Of a DNA stretch of 64,000 nucleotides, positions 11,001-23,525 are shown one piece after another. The DNA lies in NCBI GenBank assembly GCA_011033025.1, contig WFMF01000382.1, forward strand, positions 62,001-126,000. Reading direction: 5' to 3'. The notes beneath the pieces were generated by a model. It did not search any database. It worked only from the letters and a program-made list of their open reading frames with translations, and was not told where the DNA came from. The translations under genes were made by a program, and so were the position numbers. This DNA is from Beroe forskalii (taxonomy: Eukaryota > Ctenophora > Nuda > Beroida > Beroidae). Numbering within the stretch: position 1 is the stretch's first letter; every line of letters begins with the position of its first letter.

Positions 11001-14000
11001 CTATTTCTCACACGCGGGGCTTAGTACAGGCGATCTAGTGATTTAATACTAGTCGCAGGCTACCTTTAGGCGGATTAGTTGAACATTCGATGCTATTTTA
11101 AACCATTATAATGGCGCCACTATGAGGGTTCTATTGTTCGTATTCGGCATGTAAACAATGCTAAGGGATCTTGCTAATTATAGGTGAGCTCAGTGCCTCG
11201 AAAATACATGGACTTGTAAGGTGTGTATTGATGTATTTCATGATATCACATATATCTATTATTGTCACATGACATTAATACAGTGTACATGTGTACGCAG
11301 TAGAAGGCCTGTCGACAATGGGTATTATGTTAGCACTGGTAAGTGAAACATGTCATGTATAATGTATAGTGTTGAGTATAGGTATATAATCAAGATTCAT
11401 ATACCATATACGTCAATCATCCACGTCAATGGTCATTCAATGATCTGAATTGTGACACAGGTCACGCAAGTGTTGCAAGTTCAAGAACAGAGAATCATTT
11501 TAATTTGCTAATTTCCACGTCAAGCGGCGCCATGTACGTACGTGGATATACGGCTAAATCAGTATCACGCACGTTCAAATGGCAATCATGTGGAAACTTC
11601 AAAAGGCATTCCAACAGCGATGTCGCCACTTCTAAGATCGGTGTCTGAAATTTCCACAAAACCGCCATTTCTACGTGCGTGCTTCTGATTTAACAGTATA
11701 TCCACGCGATCGACAATTTCAGAATGAATCTCATTTCTCAAGAATTCTTGATATCTACTACGACCACCGTCCAACAACCTACCGTAGATTCCTCTAAAGC
11801 TATGATGATGGGGGACTTGCTCCACCCGGCGTACACACGAGGAGTCCGGCTGCGACGTCCACCTGGGAGGGGAAAGGGTGGAGAAATGATGGTAGGAAAA
11901 GGGGTGGAGAAATCATGGGGATTTAAAGGGGGTGGGAGAGGGGTGGAGAAATGATGGGGGTTTAAAGGGGTGGAGAAATGATGGGGGTTTCAGGGATTTT
12001 CAATCGGGAGTTTTCCGAGAAACGGGGCTGGAGAAATCTTGGAGCTTTAAAGGGAGAAAGAAGGTGTGAAGAAATGATGGGAGTTTAAAGGGGAAGGGAT
12101 GGGAGAAATCATGACAGGGGGTTGAAAGCATATGCAACAGAGAGGAATTGGACACGTGAGGAATAGTGTACATACAGTGGTACTTGTATAGTGTATGGTA
12201 CTTGTTTGGTATATAGTGTACACTTACACACATCTCTGTATATGGTGAGGTGAGGGCTGGTCTCTGAGAGCGAGCACTTTCCCTTCATCGAATAAGGCAG
12301 TAACGTGATCCTGCTTTCCAGACTCATCTCAATCTGAAAGTTGCATCAATTCTTAAAAATGGGAAGTGCTAAATGCATGACTTGTGCTCATATTAAAATG
12401 GGTAAAACGTTTGTTTTTCTGATGAATACAATACACGAGAGCTCTAAAAATAGCAGTCAGAGAATGCTTCAACGTGCAAATGTTATTATTTTGACATCGC
12501 GAACTGTTAAATCGTAATCTGATCCGAAGCGCGCCATTCCCAAACTCACGTGAAATTTGCTTTTCATACGAGTAAAATTTTGAAAAAGCATGGTATCGTT
12601 AACATTTTCGCTGCGCGCGCTTTTGAAAGCAGATCCCAATTCACCCTATTTTCAGGAAATTACATCACCATGGAACTAAACATACAATATCCATCATTAA
12701 TTATACATTGTATAATATGCAGACTTACTGTCAACACGGCTCTTAAATCACACTCTTCAACAAGTCATACCTTACAAGCTTGCTTGCTTATCCAAGACTC
12801 GGGGCCATTGAACCGGTAACAGTTCTCCAGCATCAAGCGAAGGTCGGCTATGATTTCTGGCGTTGAAAAGTAGTTCAGATTCTTTAACTTTTCTTCGACT
12901 GAAAAGGGTGATCTTGTCATATGTCATCATGTAGCAGCTGCGACGTGGCTTGATTTTTGTTAAAACTCATGATGATATCAATATTCACTTCAACATTTTA
13001 TCTGTCACAAGTTAGTCTTAGCACAGAACGATTCGAAGAATATACTGCTCCGAACCCTTATTCTAAGATCCTACACATATTATAAGTGTGCACTGTGCAT
13101 GTTCATGCATTGAGGCTTTCAAATTGAGAAACAAGAATTAATAACACCCAATATTTTAGTCGGTTAAAAATATATTCGGAATATTATAGTCGAAAAATGT
13201 TGGTCACAATGGGTCTAAATTACAGCCAAATTTCTGAAGATTATAAACTTATTGATAATTTCTCTCTTATTGTCACAAAAATTTCATATGGAATGTGCGC
13301 AGATCAATATTCGTCATGCACCATTTGAATAGGAATGGTGTCAACGTCATAAGTGATGGAATGCGTGCGAACCAAAATACGTCATACGTCATGAGCTAGA
13401 AATGGTGTCAAAGTCAAATGGATGGAATGTGGAATGCGTACGAATCAAAATACGTCATACGTCATTACATACGAATGGTGTCAACGTCATACGTATGGAA
13501 TGTGGATTGCGTGCATTCGTCATGTTCGATTGGGTGTCAGCAGACACATATATAAAGCCCCCCATTGCGGGTGGAGTCATTATTCATTGCATTTGTGGAC
13601 CGCTCCTACTCCTGCCACGCCTTCCTTGACGAGTGATGACCAGCCCTTGACGAGTGCTGACCAGCCCTCCTGCTCCTTTGACGATACCCCTCCTACTCCT
13701 ACCACGCCTTCCTTGACGAGTTCCGTGATGACCAGCCCTCCTTCTCCTGATGACCAGCTCCTCCTACCAGCTCCTCCTACCACGCCTTTCTTGACGAGTG
13801 CTGACCAGCCTCTCCTACTCCTACCACGCCTTCCTTGACGATTGATGACCAGCCCCTCCTACTCCTACCACGCCTTCCTTGACGAGTGATGACCAGCCCC
13901 TCCTGCAACGCCTTCCTTGACGAGTGATGACCAGCCCCTCCGACTCCTACCACGCTTTCCTGATGACCAGCCCCTCCTACTCCTACCACGCCTTCCCTTG

Positions 14001-17000
14001 ACCACGACTGACCAGCCCTTCTACTCCTACTCCTTCACTGACACCCCTCCTCCTTGACGAGTGATGACCAGCCCCTCCTACTCCTACCACGCCTTCCTTG
14101 ACAAGTGATGACCAGCCTCTCCTACTCCTACCACGCCTTCCTTGACGATTGATGACCAGCCCTCCTACTCCTACTACGCCTTCCCTGACGAGTGATGACC
14201 AGCCCCTCCTACTCCTACCACGCCTTCCTTGACGAGTGATGACCAGCCTCTCCTACTCCTACCATGCCTTCCTTGACGAGTGATGACCAGCCCTCCTACT
14301 CCTACCACGCCTTCCTTGACAAGTGATGACCAGCCCCTCCTACTCCTACCACGCCTTCCTTGACGATTGATGACCAGCCCCTCCTACTCCTACCACGCCT
14401 TCCTTGACGAGTGATGACCAGCCCCTCCTACTCCTACCACGCCTTCCTTGACAAGTGATGACCAGCCGCTCCTACTCCTACCACGCCTTCCTTGACGAGA
14501 GATGACCAGCCCCTCCTACTCCTACCACGCCTTCCCTGACGAGTGATGACCAGCCCCTCCTACTCCTACCACGCCTTCCTTGACGAGTGATGACCAGCCT
14601 CTCCTACTCCTACCACGATTTCCTTGACGAGACCAGCCCTCCTACTCCCACCACGCCTTCCTTGACGATTGATGACCAGCCCTCCTACTCCTACCACGCC
14701 TTCCTTGACAAGACCATGACCCTAGCACCATGCCTTCCTTGACGAGAGATGACCAGCCCTCCTACACGCCTTCTTGACGATTGATGACCAGCCCTTCTAC
14801 TACCACGCCTTCCTGACGAGTGATGACCAGCCCCCTCCCACGCCTTCCTTGACGATTGATGACCAGCCCTTCTACTACTACCACGCCTTCCCTGACGAGT
14901 GATGACCAGCCCCTCCTACTCCTACCACGCCTTCCTTGACGATTGATGACCAGCCCTCCTACTCCTACCACGCCTTCCTTGACGAGTGATGACCAGCCTC
15001 TCCTACTCTCCTACCACACCTTCCTTGACGAGAGATGACCAGCCCCTCCTACTCCTACCACGCCTTCCTTGACGAGTGATGACCAGCCCCTCCTACTCCT
15101 ACCACGCCTTCCTCAACGAGTTAACAGCCCCTCCTACCCCTACCACATCTTCCTTGAAGAGTGACGAACAGCCCCTTTTACCAACATCTTGATGGGGTAT
15201 ATCTTCAGGGTCTGTTGAAACATCTGTGACCTATGCCAAATCCTCTGTCACATGAGATATGCAGTGATATGAAACACTTTGATAGCCTGAAGATCATCAC
15301 TCGTCAAGGAAGGTGTGGTAGGAGTAGGAAGGGTTGGTCATCGTTCGTAAAGGAGGCGTGGTAGGAGAGTAGGAGTATGAGTTGCTGTTCATCATTCATT
15401 CTTCACTATAGTCAATAGTTTTTTACTGTTGCAACTGTACCCTTGACGGCTCTCCTCTAATCCAACCACACCTTGACCAACCTGACGGATGATGAATTTC
15501 AAAGTGATTCATTTCACAGCAGCCAATGCTGCTACAGTATATCTAACTCATGGGACCCTCCTTCTCCTACCACGCTTTCCTTGACAAGAGATGATCAGCT
15601 CCCCCTTCTCCTACCACGCCTTCCTTGACGAGTGGTCGAGTGATGACCAAGTACCAATCCCTCCTACTCCTATCACATCTTCCTTGACGGGTGATGACCA
15701 GCCCCCTCCTACTCCTACCACGTCGGTGGTAATTATGGTTTGCCAAAATTATAGTCAAAATTAGAATTTTGACTAAGAAAAAGGCCGACTTTCATTTAGG
15801 ATGTTAAAGTAGCTTACTCTTGGACAAGCACATCGGTTTTTCGATTTTCTTGTAGTACTCCTTGGTTGACTTGTTCGTATCGTCCACTGGTTGCATGAAT
15901 GGCACCAAATCATGCCTTAGGTTCGGATCGTTCCTAAAAACAGAATAATTGGTTGTTGAATTCTAGTATCAAATCGGATTAAACCTGGAAAAAAAAAGAA
16001 ACGACAGGCAGATAATTGAAACACGTTGAAAGCGGTATGTACCGACTAGTTAGGAAATGTTCCGCGGTACGTACCGACTATAGTTAGGACATGTTACGCG
16101 GTATGTACAGCGGTATGTACCGACTAGTTGGGGTCTAAGTTGAATACCGCCAGCCCCTCCCTCCCCGGGGGGGAATTAATCAGTAGTCAGTTCCTGAGGT
16201 GGGTGTAGAGTTTGTATCCTATCTGGAGAGGAGCCACGAGGGAAGCCAGTAGACTGGAGTCAAGGATATACTTTGGGAGAGCGCTATCTGCACTGAAATT
16301 ATTTAGCAGGTTTAGATTGCGTTTTAGGCTACAAGTTTTAAAATTCTTATTATCACGAAGAAATTAAACACACGGTCAATCCAAAGGCGTAGCCAGGGGG
16401 AAGGCGACAGAGGCAGTTGCCTCCCCCTTTCCAGACAGAGATTGTTAACGTTTTGTGAAAATCATCTGCACTTCCATCGCTGTAGAAGTCATCATCTGAT
16501 CCCCTACTTTCAGAGCCTCCTCTACCCTCCTTTAACCGGGGTCCGAACTGTTTGATGAGATCTTGTGCTTTTGCTGCTGCTGATCTACCTGTCAAATGTT
16601 TTCGAAAGAGTCTCAAATTCTTAAAGATTATATTTTTTCATGGGGTAAAAACATACTGGTAGCTGGCTTTCTGCTCTACTAGAAACATCAAAAAACAGTA
16701 AATCGACCTCGGCCCCTCCGGCCCCCTTTGAGAACTGCAGGTATACCTGGTCTACTCCTTGCTATAGGCTCGCTCGATTGTTCACGCGATTGTTTGTCTG
16801 AGTGCCCATTGGCAGTAGTTCCAGAAGTTACATCTTTAGCAGAGGCTTGGACAGGAGACGTCGAACCTGATGCTGGGGTTTGGAATTTGTTTGTATTTAA
16901 TGAAATATATTCATATCATAATGGGAGGGTATCAAAAAACATACGTTCTCGAACAGTGAGCTGTAAGTCAAATGATGCATACGGTATAAATTTAACTATT

Positions 17001-17910
17001 TAAAAAACAATGGAAAATTTATCAAAATTAATTCGAATTAAATCAAACAATTGAAAATCAAATCAAATGAATCACTGACAAGGAGCTGATGTTTCTGACT
17101 GCGCCACTGTGTTGATGTGATCTGATTTCATGAAGGAGAAGGGTGAACTCTCCTTGCTTGCACTGGAGTAGGAGGGCGCTGAAAGTGAGATACAAACTTA
17201 GATAACAAAAAAATAGATGGGGGCCCAACCCCCTCAAAGCCCTTGACATTTAACCCCCATTGGCAATTTGTTGATATCCACTTGGGGGAGCTGGAGGGGG
17301 GAATCAAACCCCCCAAAAAATTAAGCCTTCTCCAGATTCCGGAATCTGGATGGTCACCCATTTTACAACCCACTTGGCCCCTTGTCACAACATAGTATTT
17401 ACAGTTATTACCTGGAGAAAGGGAAGCTGACTTCTTGGCTTTTTTAGCATCCTCTTCTGAATCATCACTGGGAAACCTGGGCCTGTGACACGGCTTCCGA
17501 TCTGACTTAGATCCAAACACCCCACAAACAGTGCCTGACTTCGCAGACTTCTCACTTTTGTTGCGTGAGGTTTTGGTTGGAGACTTGGGTTTGAAAATAC
17601 CATTATCACTGTTTGATCCACTCGAAGTTACCCTTCTTCTCTTGGCAGGGTGCCTGGTGAGTCCAGGGGACCTATTATAAGTGTTCTGGTATTTCGTCTG
17701 ATTGATGGCAGGGTAGGGTTGTTTACCCTCATCCTCACTCGAGCTATCGAACATGAAGGTTTTGAGGTAGCTAGAGGGGATTGGTTTCTTGTGGATGGGG
17801 CAGGAGGAGGGACAGGTGCAAGGCAGAGAGTGGTTCATGCCGTTATTCGGGGTCTGGGGTAGGTGCATCTCTTTTACTGAATCGTGTTCTTTACTGTCAT
17901 GTTCAGCCAT
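8049..17910 (-). CDS. BRD10: BRD10 (KIAA2026)-like bromodomain-DDT-WHIM protein, 17 exons
   Basis: Exons: 17910-17412, 17178-17080, 16872-16747, 16588-16450, 16292-16194, 15933-15818, 12898-12771, 12333-12228, 11862-11783, 10903-10763, 10561-10404, 10129-9996, 9831-9677, 9427-9239, 9019-8933, 8664-8530, 8333-8049. They sum to 2676 nt, 891 residues plus stop, and every phase matches. Residues 1-300 are Ser-rich and basic. The bromodomain (about 310-410) contains VPFMQPVDD, YYKKIEKPM and LRLMLENCYRFNGPESW. A DDT-like helical region follows, then WHIM segments with FHELSIQERLTLIHCLC and LGNCLFHFPLWPEEIRIY, and an acidic Glu-rich tail. Order and wording match animal BRD10, an uncharacterised protein; bromodomains read acetyl-lysine and DDT/WHIM occur in chromatin remodellers, so a nuclear chromatin role is inferred. 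The fifth intron (16193-15934) starts GA instead of GT inside the bromodomain; if retained, the frame stops after THLRN. Upstream exons are possible because an acceptor precedes the first exon near 17943. Confidence 0.9.
11873..12115. repeat. G-rich minisatellite in a BRD10 intron
   Basis: Irregular tandem units of about 25-30 bp with GGGGTGGAGAAATGATGGGG and TTTAAAGG. It lies between exons 12333-12228 and 11862-11783, directly upstream of the latter's acceptor. Confidence 0.75.
13145..15760. mobile_element. Element carrying a 44-bp satellite array, inside a BRD10 intron
   Basis: From about 13610 to 15180 a unit of about 44 bp (containing CTACTCCTACCACGCCTTCC then TTGACGAGTGATGACCAGCC) is repeated roughly 35 times, with degraded units to 15720. 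The left flank (13145-13610) includes AATATTTTAGTCGG and several diverged copies of a unit with ACGTCATACGT. The flank and the array recur in inverted orientation at 51.5-52.9 kb. The structure, conserved flanks around core tandem repeats, resembles the satellite-bearing 'pearl'-type elements described in bivalves; that link is inference. Open frames in the array are repeat artefacts. Confidence 0.7.
16033..16135. mobile_element. Truncated copy of the GGTACGTACC foldback family, in the odd BRD10 intron
   Basis: Contains CGGTATGTACCGACTAGTTA repeats and ends with CTAGTTGGGGTC followed by TAA, exactly as the right end of the intact element at 62304-63418. The left terminal sequence is missing. 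It lies about 60 bp from the noncanonical donor of the BRD10 intron. Confidence 0.7.
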
Positions 17911-18886
17911 GCACCACTCAAACAGTGAGGTATTCACGAATTCTAGGTAATCGATTCAATATAATTATAAAGTGAAAAGTCACAGATGGAAACATTAATT
18001 ACTGATAACGAACGAATCCATAAGTTCAATTTCATGAGAAATAGCATGATCAAGCCAAAGTGACATTGCTGAAGACATCTGCTTGAAACATTATTTCAAG
18101 TTCCAGTGACACTAAATCTCGTTTAAGATAAAGAATTAAGAAAACCAAAGAAAAGTATAATAATGATTGGATAAAATATAATGAATGACACCCAGGCCCA
18201 GTGGCCCACATCAGTCTGTGCATTGATTTCAAATATTCCTATAAATGATCATATGAATATCAAAAGGTACATTTTACAGAATCAGGAAGATTGATTGATA
18301 GTATCATACTAGTTAAGGGAAAGTATTATAGAGTCAGAAGATAATTTCCATCATATTGCACAGTCCACCTGTGGTCCTTGAATCAGTCCATCTACCGATA
18401 TTTAATGTTTCTACAGTATGCTTTCAAGGTTCCGAACTAAAACAGAAAAAGCAGACAGATCAAATCTTATATTTCAAGTTCTGAACTTAAAATGTCAACT
18501 ATACCTAAAAATTGCAACTCCATTTGATTGATGACATAGAAATTACCACCCAAAAAGTGAAAACAAATCTGCTGTAACGATTTGTTACACATTCAATCTA
18601 AATGCAAAGGATTTAGATATCTGAGTCCAGTGGCCATCTTAATCTCATTAAATATGAAACATTTAATAGACAACAGTATGATATTATATACATTATTACA
18701 GATCATTAAATAGTCGTATAAATGCAGCAGTTCACTCTTTATTTGATTGCTTAAATTCTTGGTCGTACCATTAGTCACTGAGACTCAGCACCAGAGCATA
18801 ATATCACAAATAAGTTCCTATTTCAAATCAGTGATTTATAAACATAAACCAAACAGAATGATAGGATTAAATTTCGTGGAGCAATG

Positions 18887-20365
18887 TTATCCTTTTTCAA
18901 TGATAATTTTAATTGTCCTCATCAAAACATTAGTTTGTGTTATAAGCTTGTTAGCACTGAGGAATACAATTGAATTGTTGTTATTCTTAAAAAATGTTCT
19001 TAAACTATCACTAAAAGCTTTGCTACACCTAACAAAGCTCTTTTTATGGTGATCAAACAATCTTTTGTTCTGTATAACAGATGGATTGTTTGTGTTGGAC
19101 TGATAGAATTTATTCACACAATTCAAGAGCTCTTTGATACTTTGGGCAATGTCTTTGATGGTTTGCAGGAATACAGATTTGTCCACTATTTGATCTGGGA
19201 TATTGCTGAGAAGGATCCGAAGCTGTTGAGCTTTCTTGTTAAGCTGGACATTGAGTTCTGTATTCTGATTAATGATGTATTCAGAGCATTCATTGGATCC
19301 CAAACGTAATAGTATTTCTGTCATGTCATCATTCTGTATCACACCAGCTACAAAATCATGGATGAAACCTGGATTCTGTTTTTCAGCAAATACAAATGCT
19401 TCACGCAGAGATTTACCTTGATCTGAAAAAGCAAATATTCTGATAAATAGTTTCTTCAATACACTAAGCACCATGATAATGTTTATTTATCAATGTGTAT
19501 GGGTATGAGATAAAAGGCATTAAAATTATTGATTTTGCATGTTCAGATGAATTCATGGCAAAGTTTGCCTCTGACTTCTCTGGAGTCAGCAGTCAACTCT
19601 GCAGAATTTAGGTGATTTTGCTGCAAATTCACACATATTTAGAGTAAGTCTATACTTGGCATATTTAAGGAATTGGTGGATTGCTTCGATTTTTGACAGC
19701 TTATCACATGATTATATAATATATATGATACCAAATGGACCAATCAGATGGTTGTATCTGATGGAGGCAATATCAGATACAACCATCTGATCACACACTA
19801 GGCTACAATGGAAAATCAGAGCAATCCACCAATTTCTAATACACTGAGTATAGTTCACAAATTTTCAAAGTGTCAGGGTTAATGTTAGGGTGATTGTTAA
19901 ATCCACAAGTGTTTATGGTTTAAAAGGGTATGGTCAGGGTTCACTCTTACCAGTATCCAAACCATAACCCTTACTCTAATGATCCTAATAATGAAAAATA
20001 AATAGCGACAATTTTAAAGCACTACTTTTAAGCTGAGCTTTAAGTACACAGAGGTGCTTGATCCATTTAAAATGCTTAACAGACAGTAACCTAAAATTAA
20101 CAATCCTAAATACACAATCCTAAATACAAAATTCAATTCAATTCAGCTAGAACACACACTGGAGGTGGGCACCAGTGCTCCACCACATGGCCTTTTGGGG
20201 GCAGTCTTGGAGTCTCAATAAAATGATAACTATCTGTTGGTTGGTTTTGGAATGCAAAACATGTTATCATAAACTTCATTCTGGTGTCTTACCTTTGGGA
20301 AATTTTGTAACTAAAGGTGCAATCACAGTTGAGAATGCCAGAGAAGGTGGAGGTTCACTAGCCAT
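18887..20365 (-). CDS. PDCD10: PDCD10/CCM3 orthologue, two exons, apparently intact
   Basis: Exon 1 is 20365-20293, starting MASEPPPSLAFSTVIAPL; exon 2 is 19422-18887. The intron is GT-AG and the join reads FPKDQGKSLREAF, giving 202 residues (human about 212). The protein keeps the family's N-terminal dimerisation region (LREAFVFAEKQNPGF), the linker motif SVFLQTIKDIAQSIKELL, and the C-terminal FAT-homology part with KKSFVRCSKAFSDSLRTFFK and SANKLITQTNVLMRT. PDCD10/CCM3 is a small cytoplasmic adaptor that dimerises with GCKIII kinases and joins STRIPAK complexes. It lies head to tail with BRD10 about 1 kb away on the same strand. There is no frameshift, unlike the second copy at 36.7-38.2 kb. 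Confidence 0.95.
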
Positions 20366-21539
20366 GATTCTCAAATTTGATTGTATAAATTCAGTTGAAA
20401 AATGTGAGTCTTTGAAGTTATATAGGTGATATAAAATCACATTTATGTGCAGCTACTAAATGTAACTAAAATTAATGAATTAAATTGAAAATATTTTTCA
20501 CAACAATTACAGTATATGTTTCAAACAATTTCATATATGAAGAAGTGTCTTTGTTGTGCTGAGGGACAGCACTTCGTCATTCATGTAGACTGTTGGCAAG
20601 GCCAACCACAAAGGGGCCATCCATAGAGGACATCCACAATGAGGGGGAAGGGGAGTCAAAGCCAATGCAGACCTTTGTGGATGTAGGGGGAGGGGTGTGT
20701 GATCAACTGTGGACATCCAGTTTATAGAAATTGTGGTTGATTTGACGGTTATTTAAGAAAATCGTGAAATTTCAGTCCAAATTTAAATAATGATGGCCCA
20801 CAAGATTTTCATGAAAATGCAGACATCCAGAAGGGAGGGAGGGCAAATGGGAGGGAGGGGTGTAAAGGGTTCAACTTTTGCATAAATCCTTCATATATTG
20901 CCTCAAAGGAAATAAAACAATATATCTTAACATATTCAACATAACAAATTGAAATAGTTTAAGTCAATGAAGTGGAATAGACAGAATGAATTCTTCAATG
21001 TTCAAAAAATCAACCTACATGAACTTTTCTCCTGAAAATATTTTTTAAATATTTAAATATTTTTTAATATGGCCCATGGCCATTTGGTTACCCAAGCAAT
21101 GTTGAAAAAAGATAAAGATTGTGGCATAGCCCTCACATCAGAAAAAGGAATGTGCATTTTACTAAACAAGTTAACAGCACTTCTCTCAAGTCTCACACCA
21201 ACAACAAACAAATATCTACACACATAACATTTTATGTGAAAGAAAGGTAAACAGAGTAGAGTAAAAATATTCTGCTTTGTAAGATGTAAAATTGTAGCAG
21301 CACATGCTTTGTTGAATTGTATGACAATTGATCTTGAAAATATAATTGAATTTATACAAACTTGAATCAATTTCAATTTGCAATTGTTTTTGATACCTAA
21401 ATTAATTTAAGGAACTTTTTAACTGTAAAATTGGTGTCTATCGAATTTGTTGAATAGAATACGATTTCATTTGGCTTGTGGCCGTTCAGTGAAGTTCAAA
21501 GTAAAATCGATTACAAAAATCGGATTTTTCCATACCCCT
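20366..21539. other. Upstream region of PDCD10, no further gene
   Basis: AT-rich sequence duplicated in copy 2. It should contain the PDCD10 promoter, but I see no decisive motif. Open frames such as 21053-21376 minus have counterparts in copy 2 only as fragments and carry no recognisable domain. Confidence 0.4.
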
Positions 21540-21925
21540 GGCCTTTGTTAAACACGTATACCCCTGTTATCGTCGCGCGGCGCGCTTCCTCAGAAGGGAA
21601 GCGCGCGGCGGGCTTAGGAACCCTGGTCTTCGTCCCTTGCCCTGATTTGCCCTAACCAGCGCCCTGGTTTCGCGCACGGAGTGCGCGGCGCGGCAAGCCG
21701 CGACGCCCCTGGTTAGGGGAAGCAACGCTTGACAAAATAGGGAAAGGCCAGGTGTGTGTACGCACCGCGACCGTCGCACCGCGCGATCGCGAGCCAAGCT
21801 CAGAGATTTCCTACGCCCGCATAGGTGTTTGTACGCGCCGCGCGCTTTCCTAAGGAAGCTGAAGCGCTTCGGCGCTTCGCGCGACGATAACAGCTGCATT
21901 GCACTGGGTATACGTGTTTAGCAAC
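21540..21925. repeat. GC-rich foldback region with TAAACACGTATA-type ends
   Basis: The left part has GTTAAACACGTATACCCCTG and CGTCGCGCGG; the right part has CGCGACGATAACAG and GGGTATACGTGTTTAGCAA, its approximate reverse complement. The centre contains further CpG-rich hairpins. It belongs to the same family as 4619-4851. Confidence 0.65.
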
Positions 21926-22012
21926 TCAGGGATATAAACGTCGCGTTGTTTAGCATTGCATTTCTGATTTCAGAATTCAGCAAATGCGGGCGTGTCAATT
22001 TTAATAAAAACA

Positions 22013-22071
22013 TTGCCAGACGTTGCCTGGTCCCTGCGCGCGCCACTCGACTCGCAGGCAACGTCTGGCAA
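22013..22071. mobile_element. 59-bp GC-rich mini-element
   Basis: TTGCCAGACGTTGCCTGG at one end and CAGGCAACGTCTGGCAA at the other form nearly perfect terminal inverted repeats of the same family as 4125-4185. No 8-bp direct repeat is evident. The counterpart in copy 2 (from about 40316) is interrupted by a second GC-rich sequence. Confidence 0.7.
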
Positions 22072-22094
22072 ATAACGCGACGCTTGTGCACAGA

Positions 22095-22520
22095 GGCGCC
22101 AAAAGACGTCACTGATGTGCACCGAGTGCCGAGGTGCCAAGGACGTCACGGCTGTGCACTGAGGTGCCAAGGACGTCACGGCTGTGCACTGAGGTGCCAC
22201 AGGACTTGCTCTAACCAGATCCCTAGTTTTACGCGCGCGACACCCCTACGGTGGCCGAGCAGGCTCACTTTTTTTCACATAAAAAATTTTTCATAAATTT
22301 TTTTTTATAAAAAAATTTTACTTGAAAAATTTTTTATACAAAATTTTTTGATCCTCTTTGTCCAACCCCGTGGCCGAGGAGGATCACTTTTTTTACTATA
22401 AAAAATTTTTCAAGAAAAAAACATGAAAAAATTTTTAGGCTCACTTTTTTATGTAAAAAAAAGTGAGCCTCTTCGTCCATGCCCGTGGCCGAGGAGGCTC
22501 ACTCCAGGGCATCACTTTTT
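22095..22520. repeat. Short run of the 31-bp satellite, then GGCCGAG/AT-rich repeats
   Basis: 22095-22200 holds about three units of the CACGGCTGTGCA satellite. 22240-22520 alternates GTGGCCGAGCAGGCTCACTT with AT-rich runs (AAAAATTTTT). The same pairing occurs at 34.2-35.4 kb. Confidence 0.75.
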
Positions 22521-23394
22521 TCAATAAAAACTCGCGTGCGCGCTCAAATCCCGCGCTGAAATGCTGCTAAGAGAACAGTCGCGTGTTCCATAATATACGA
22601 AATTCATGCACATTTGATAAATAAGCGGCCAAGATGGCGTCATTATGACATTTCAATATGGTGCGTTGATGACGCACAATAGCCTATTTTAATATGGGGC
22701 ATAGCAGAATCGACAAGCTGCCACACTTACGTACGAATTCGACTACGGACAAAGGTCACCATATTCGTATAATTCAAAGTTTTTACATTTATTCGTCTTT
22801 ATCAGAAACTCAACCAGGAGAGCGGACCGGTACTGATAGCCCCATTTCACACCTAGCTATCCAGGTGTCCCGAAAGGCATAACAAAATTAAATCAATATT
22901 CGAGGTATATGGCGACCGATGCTTCAGTACTTCAGTAAAATATATGGCGAGTGGCGACCGTTGGAGTTCTTCATTAAATTCTTAAGATACGTGAGTCGTG
23001 ACTCGTAAGTATTTAAATGTTCTCACTGAGGCATTTTGAAAGAACGTATTACAATAACATTCTCTAATTTTTCCTTGACAAAACGAAGCTTTGTCAAGGG
23101 GTTTTAATCTTGTCCTGCCTTTAGGGTCCCTGATACAATTTTGGTTCAGTTCTGGTATAGCTAATTTGAAATGAAAGAAGTTCAGTAACAAATTTGAAGA
23201 GACAAAATAATACACTTCATATATTTAGTTCATTAATTGTCCAATTATATTTCACAATCATTATAGATACAATGAGTATATCTTTCAAAATTCTTATCAC
23301 CACTCCCGTTCAAATAACTCTTACTATGCAGTTAAAAGAAGAATATAACTGGCATTTTCACGGGCGTGCAAATTTAGGAATCATGTTACATGTA
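22521..23394. other. Unannotated stretch
   Basis: No exon with splice support, no array and no RNA gene seen. Short open frames (22694-22882 plus, 22982-23215 minus) have no recognisable domain. Confidence 0.3.
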
Positions 23395-23525
23395 ATATAC
23401 GGTAAATGCACACTTGCGAGTGGGATCCATGCAATAAATGCACGAGCTTGCTAGTGGGATTCATGCAATAAATGCAGGAGCTTGCGATGGTTATTCTAAT
23501 ACCCATGTGAGCATTTACTGTATTA
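23395..23525. mobile_element. Degraded relative of the three-hairpin MITE
   Basis: Ends with TACGGTAAATGCACACTTG and its approximate complement GAGCATTTACTGTA, and contains GCAATAAATGCACGAGCTTG and a second similar unit, the reverse-strand form of the core at 3843-4018. Several mismatches remain. Confidence 0.6.

Larger units (their letters stand above)
18629..22110. repeat. Segmental duplication, copy 1 (PDCD10 block)
   Basis: This block is repeated in the same orientation at about 36465-40440 with high similarity through PDCD10, its intron and its upstream sequence. Copy 1 lacks several insertions found in copy 2 and so supplies the empty sites. Similarity is interrupted between about 21410 and 21765, where copy 2 appears to carry a deletion next to a GC-rich mini-element. 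Confidence 0.9.

Noticed and set aside
13580..15758. Gly/Val-rich open frames on the minus strand
   Set aside because: Translations of the 44-bp satellite within a BRD10 intron.
16194..16292. Stop after THLRN taken as the end of a separate Ser-rich gene
   Set aside because: The peptide before the stop forms the first bromodomain helix and continues in register in the next exon, so one gene with an unusual intron explains the data better.
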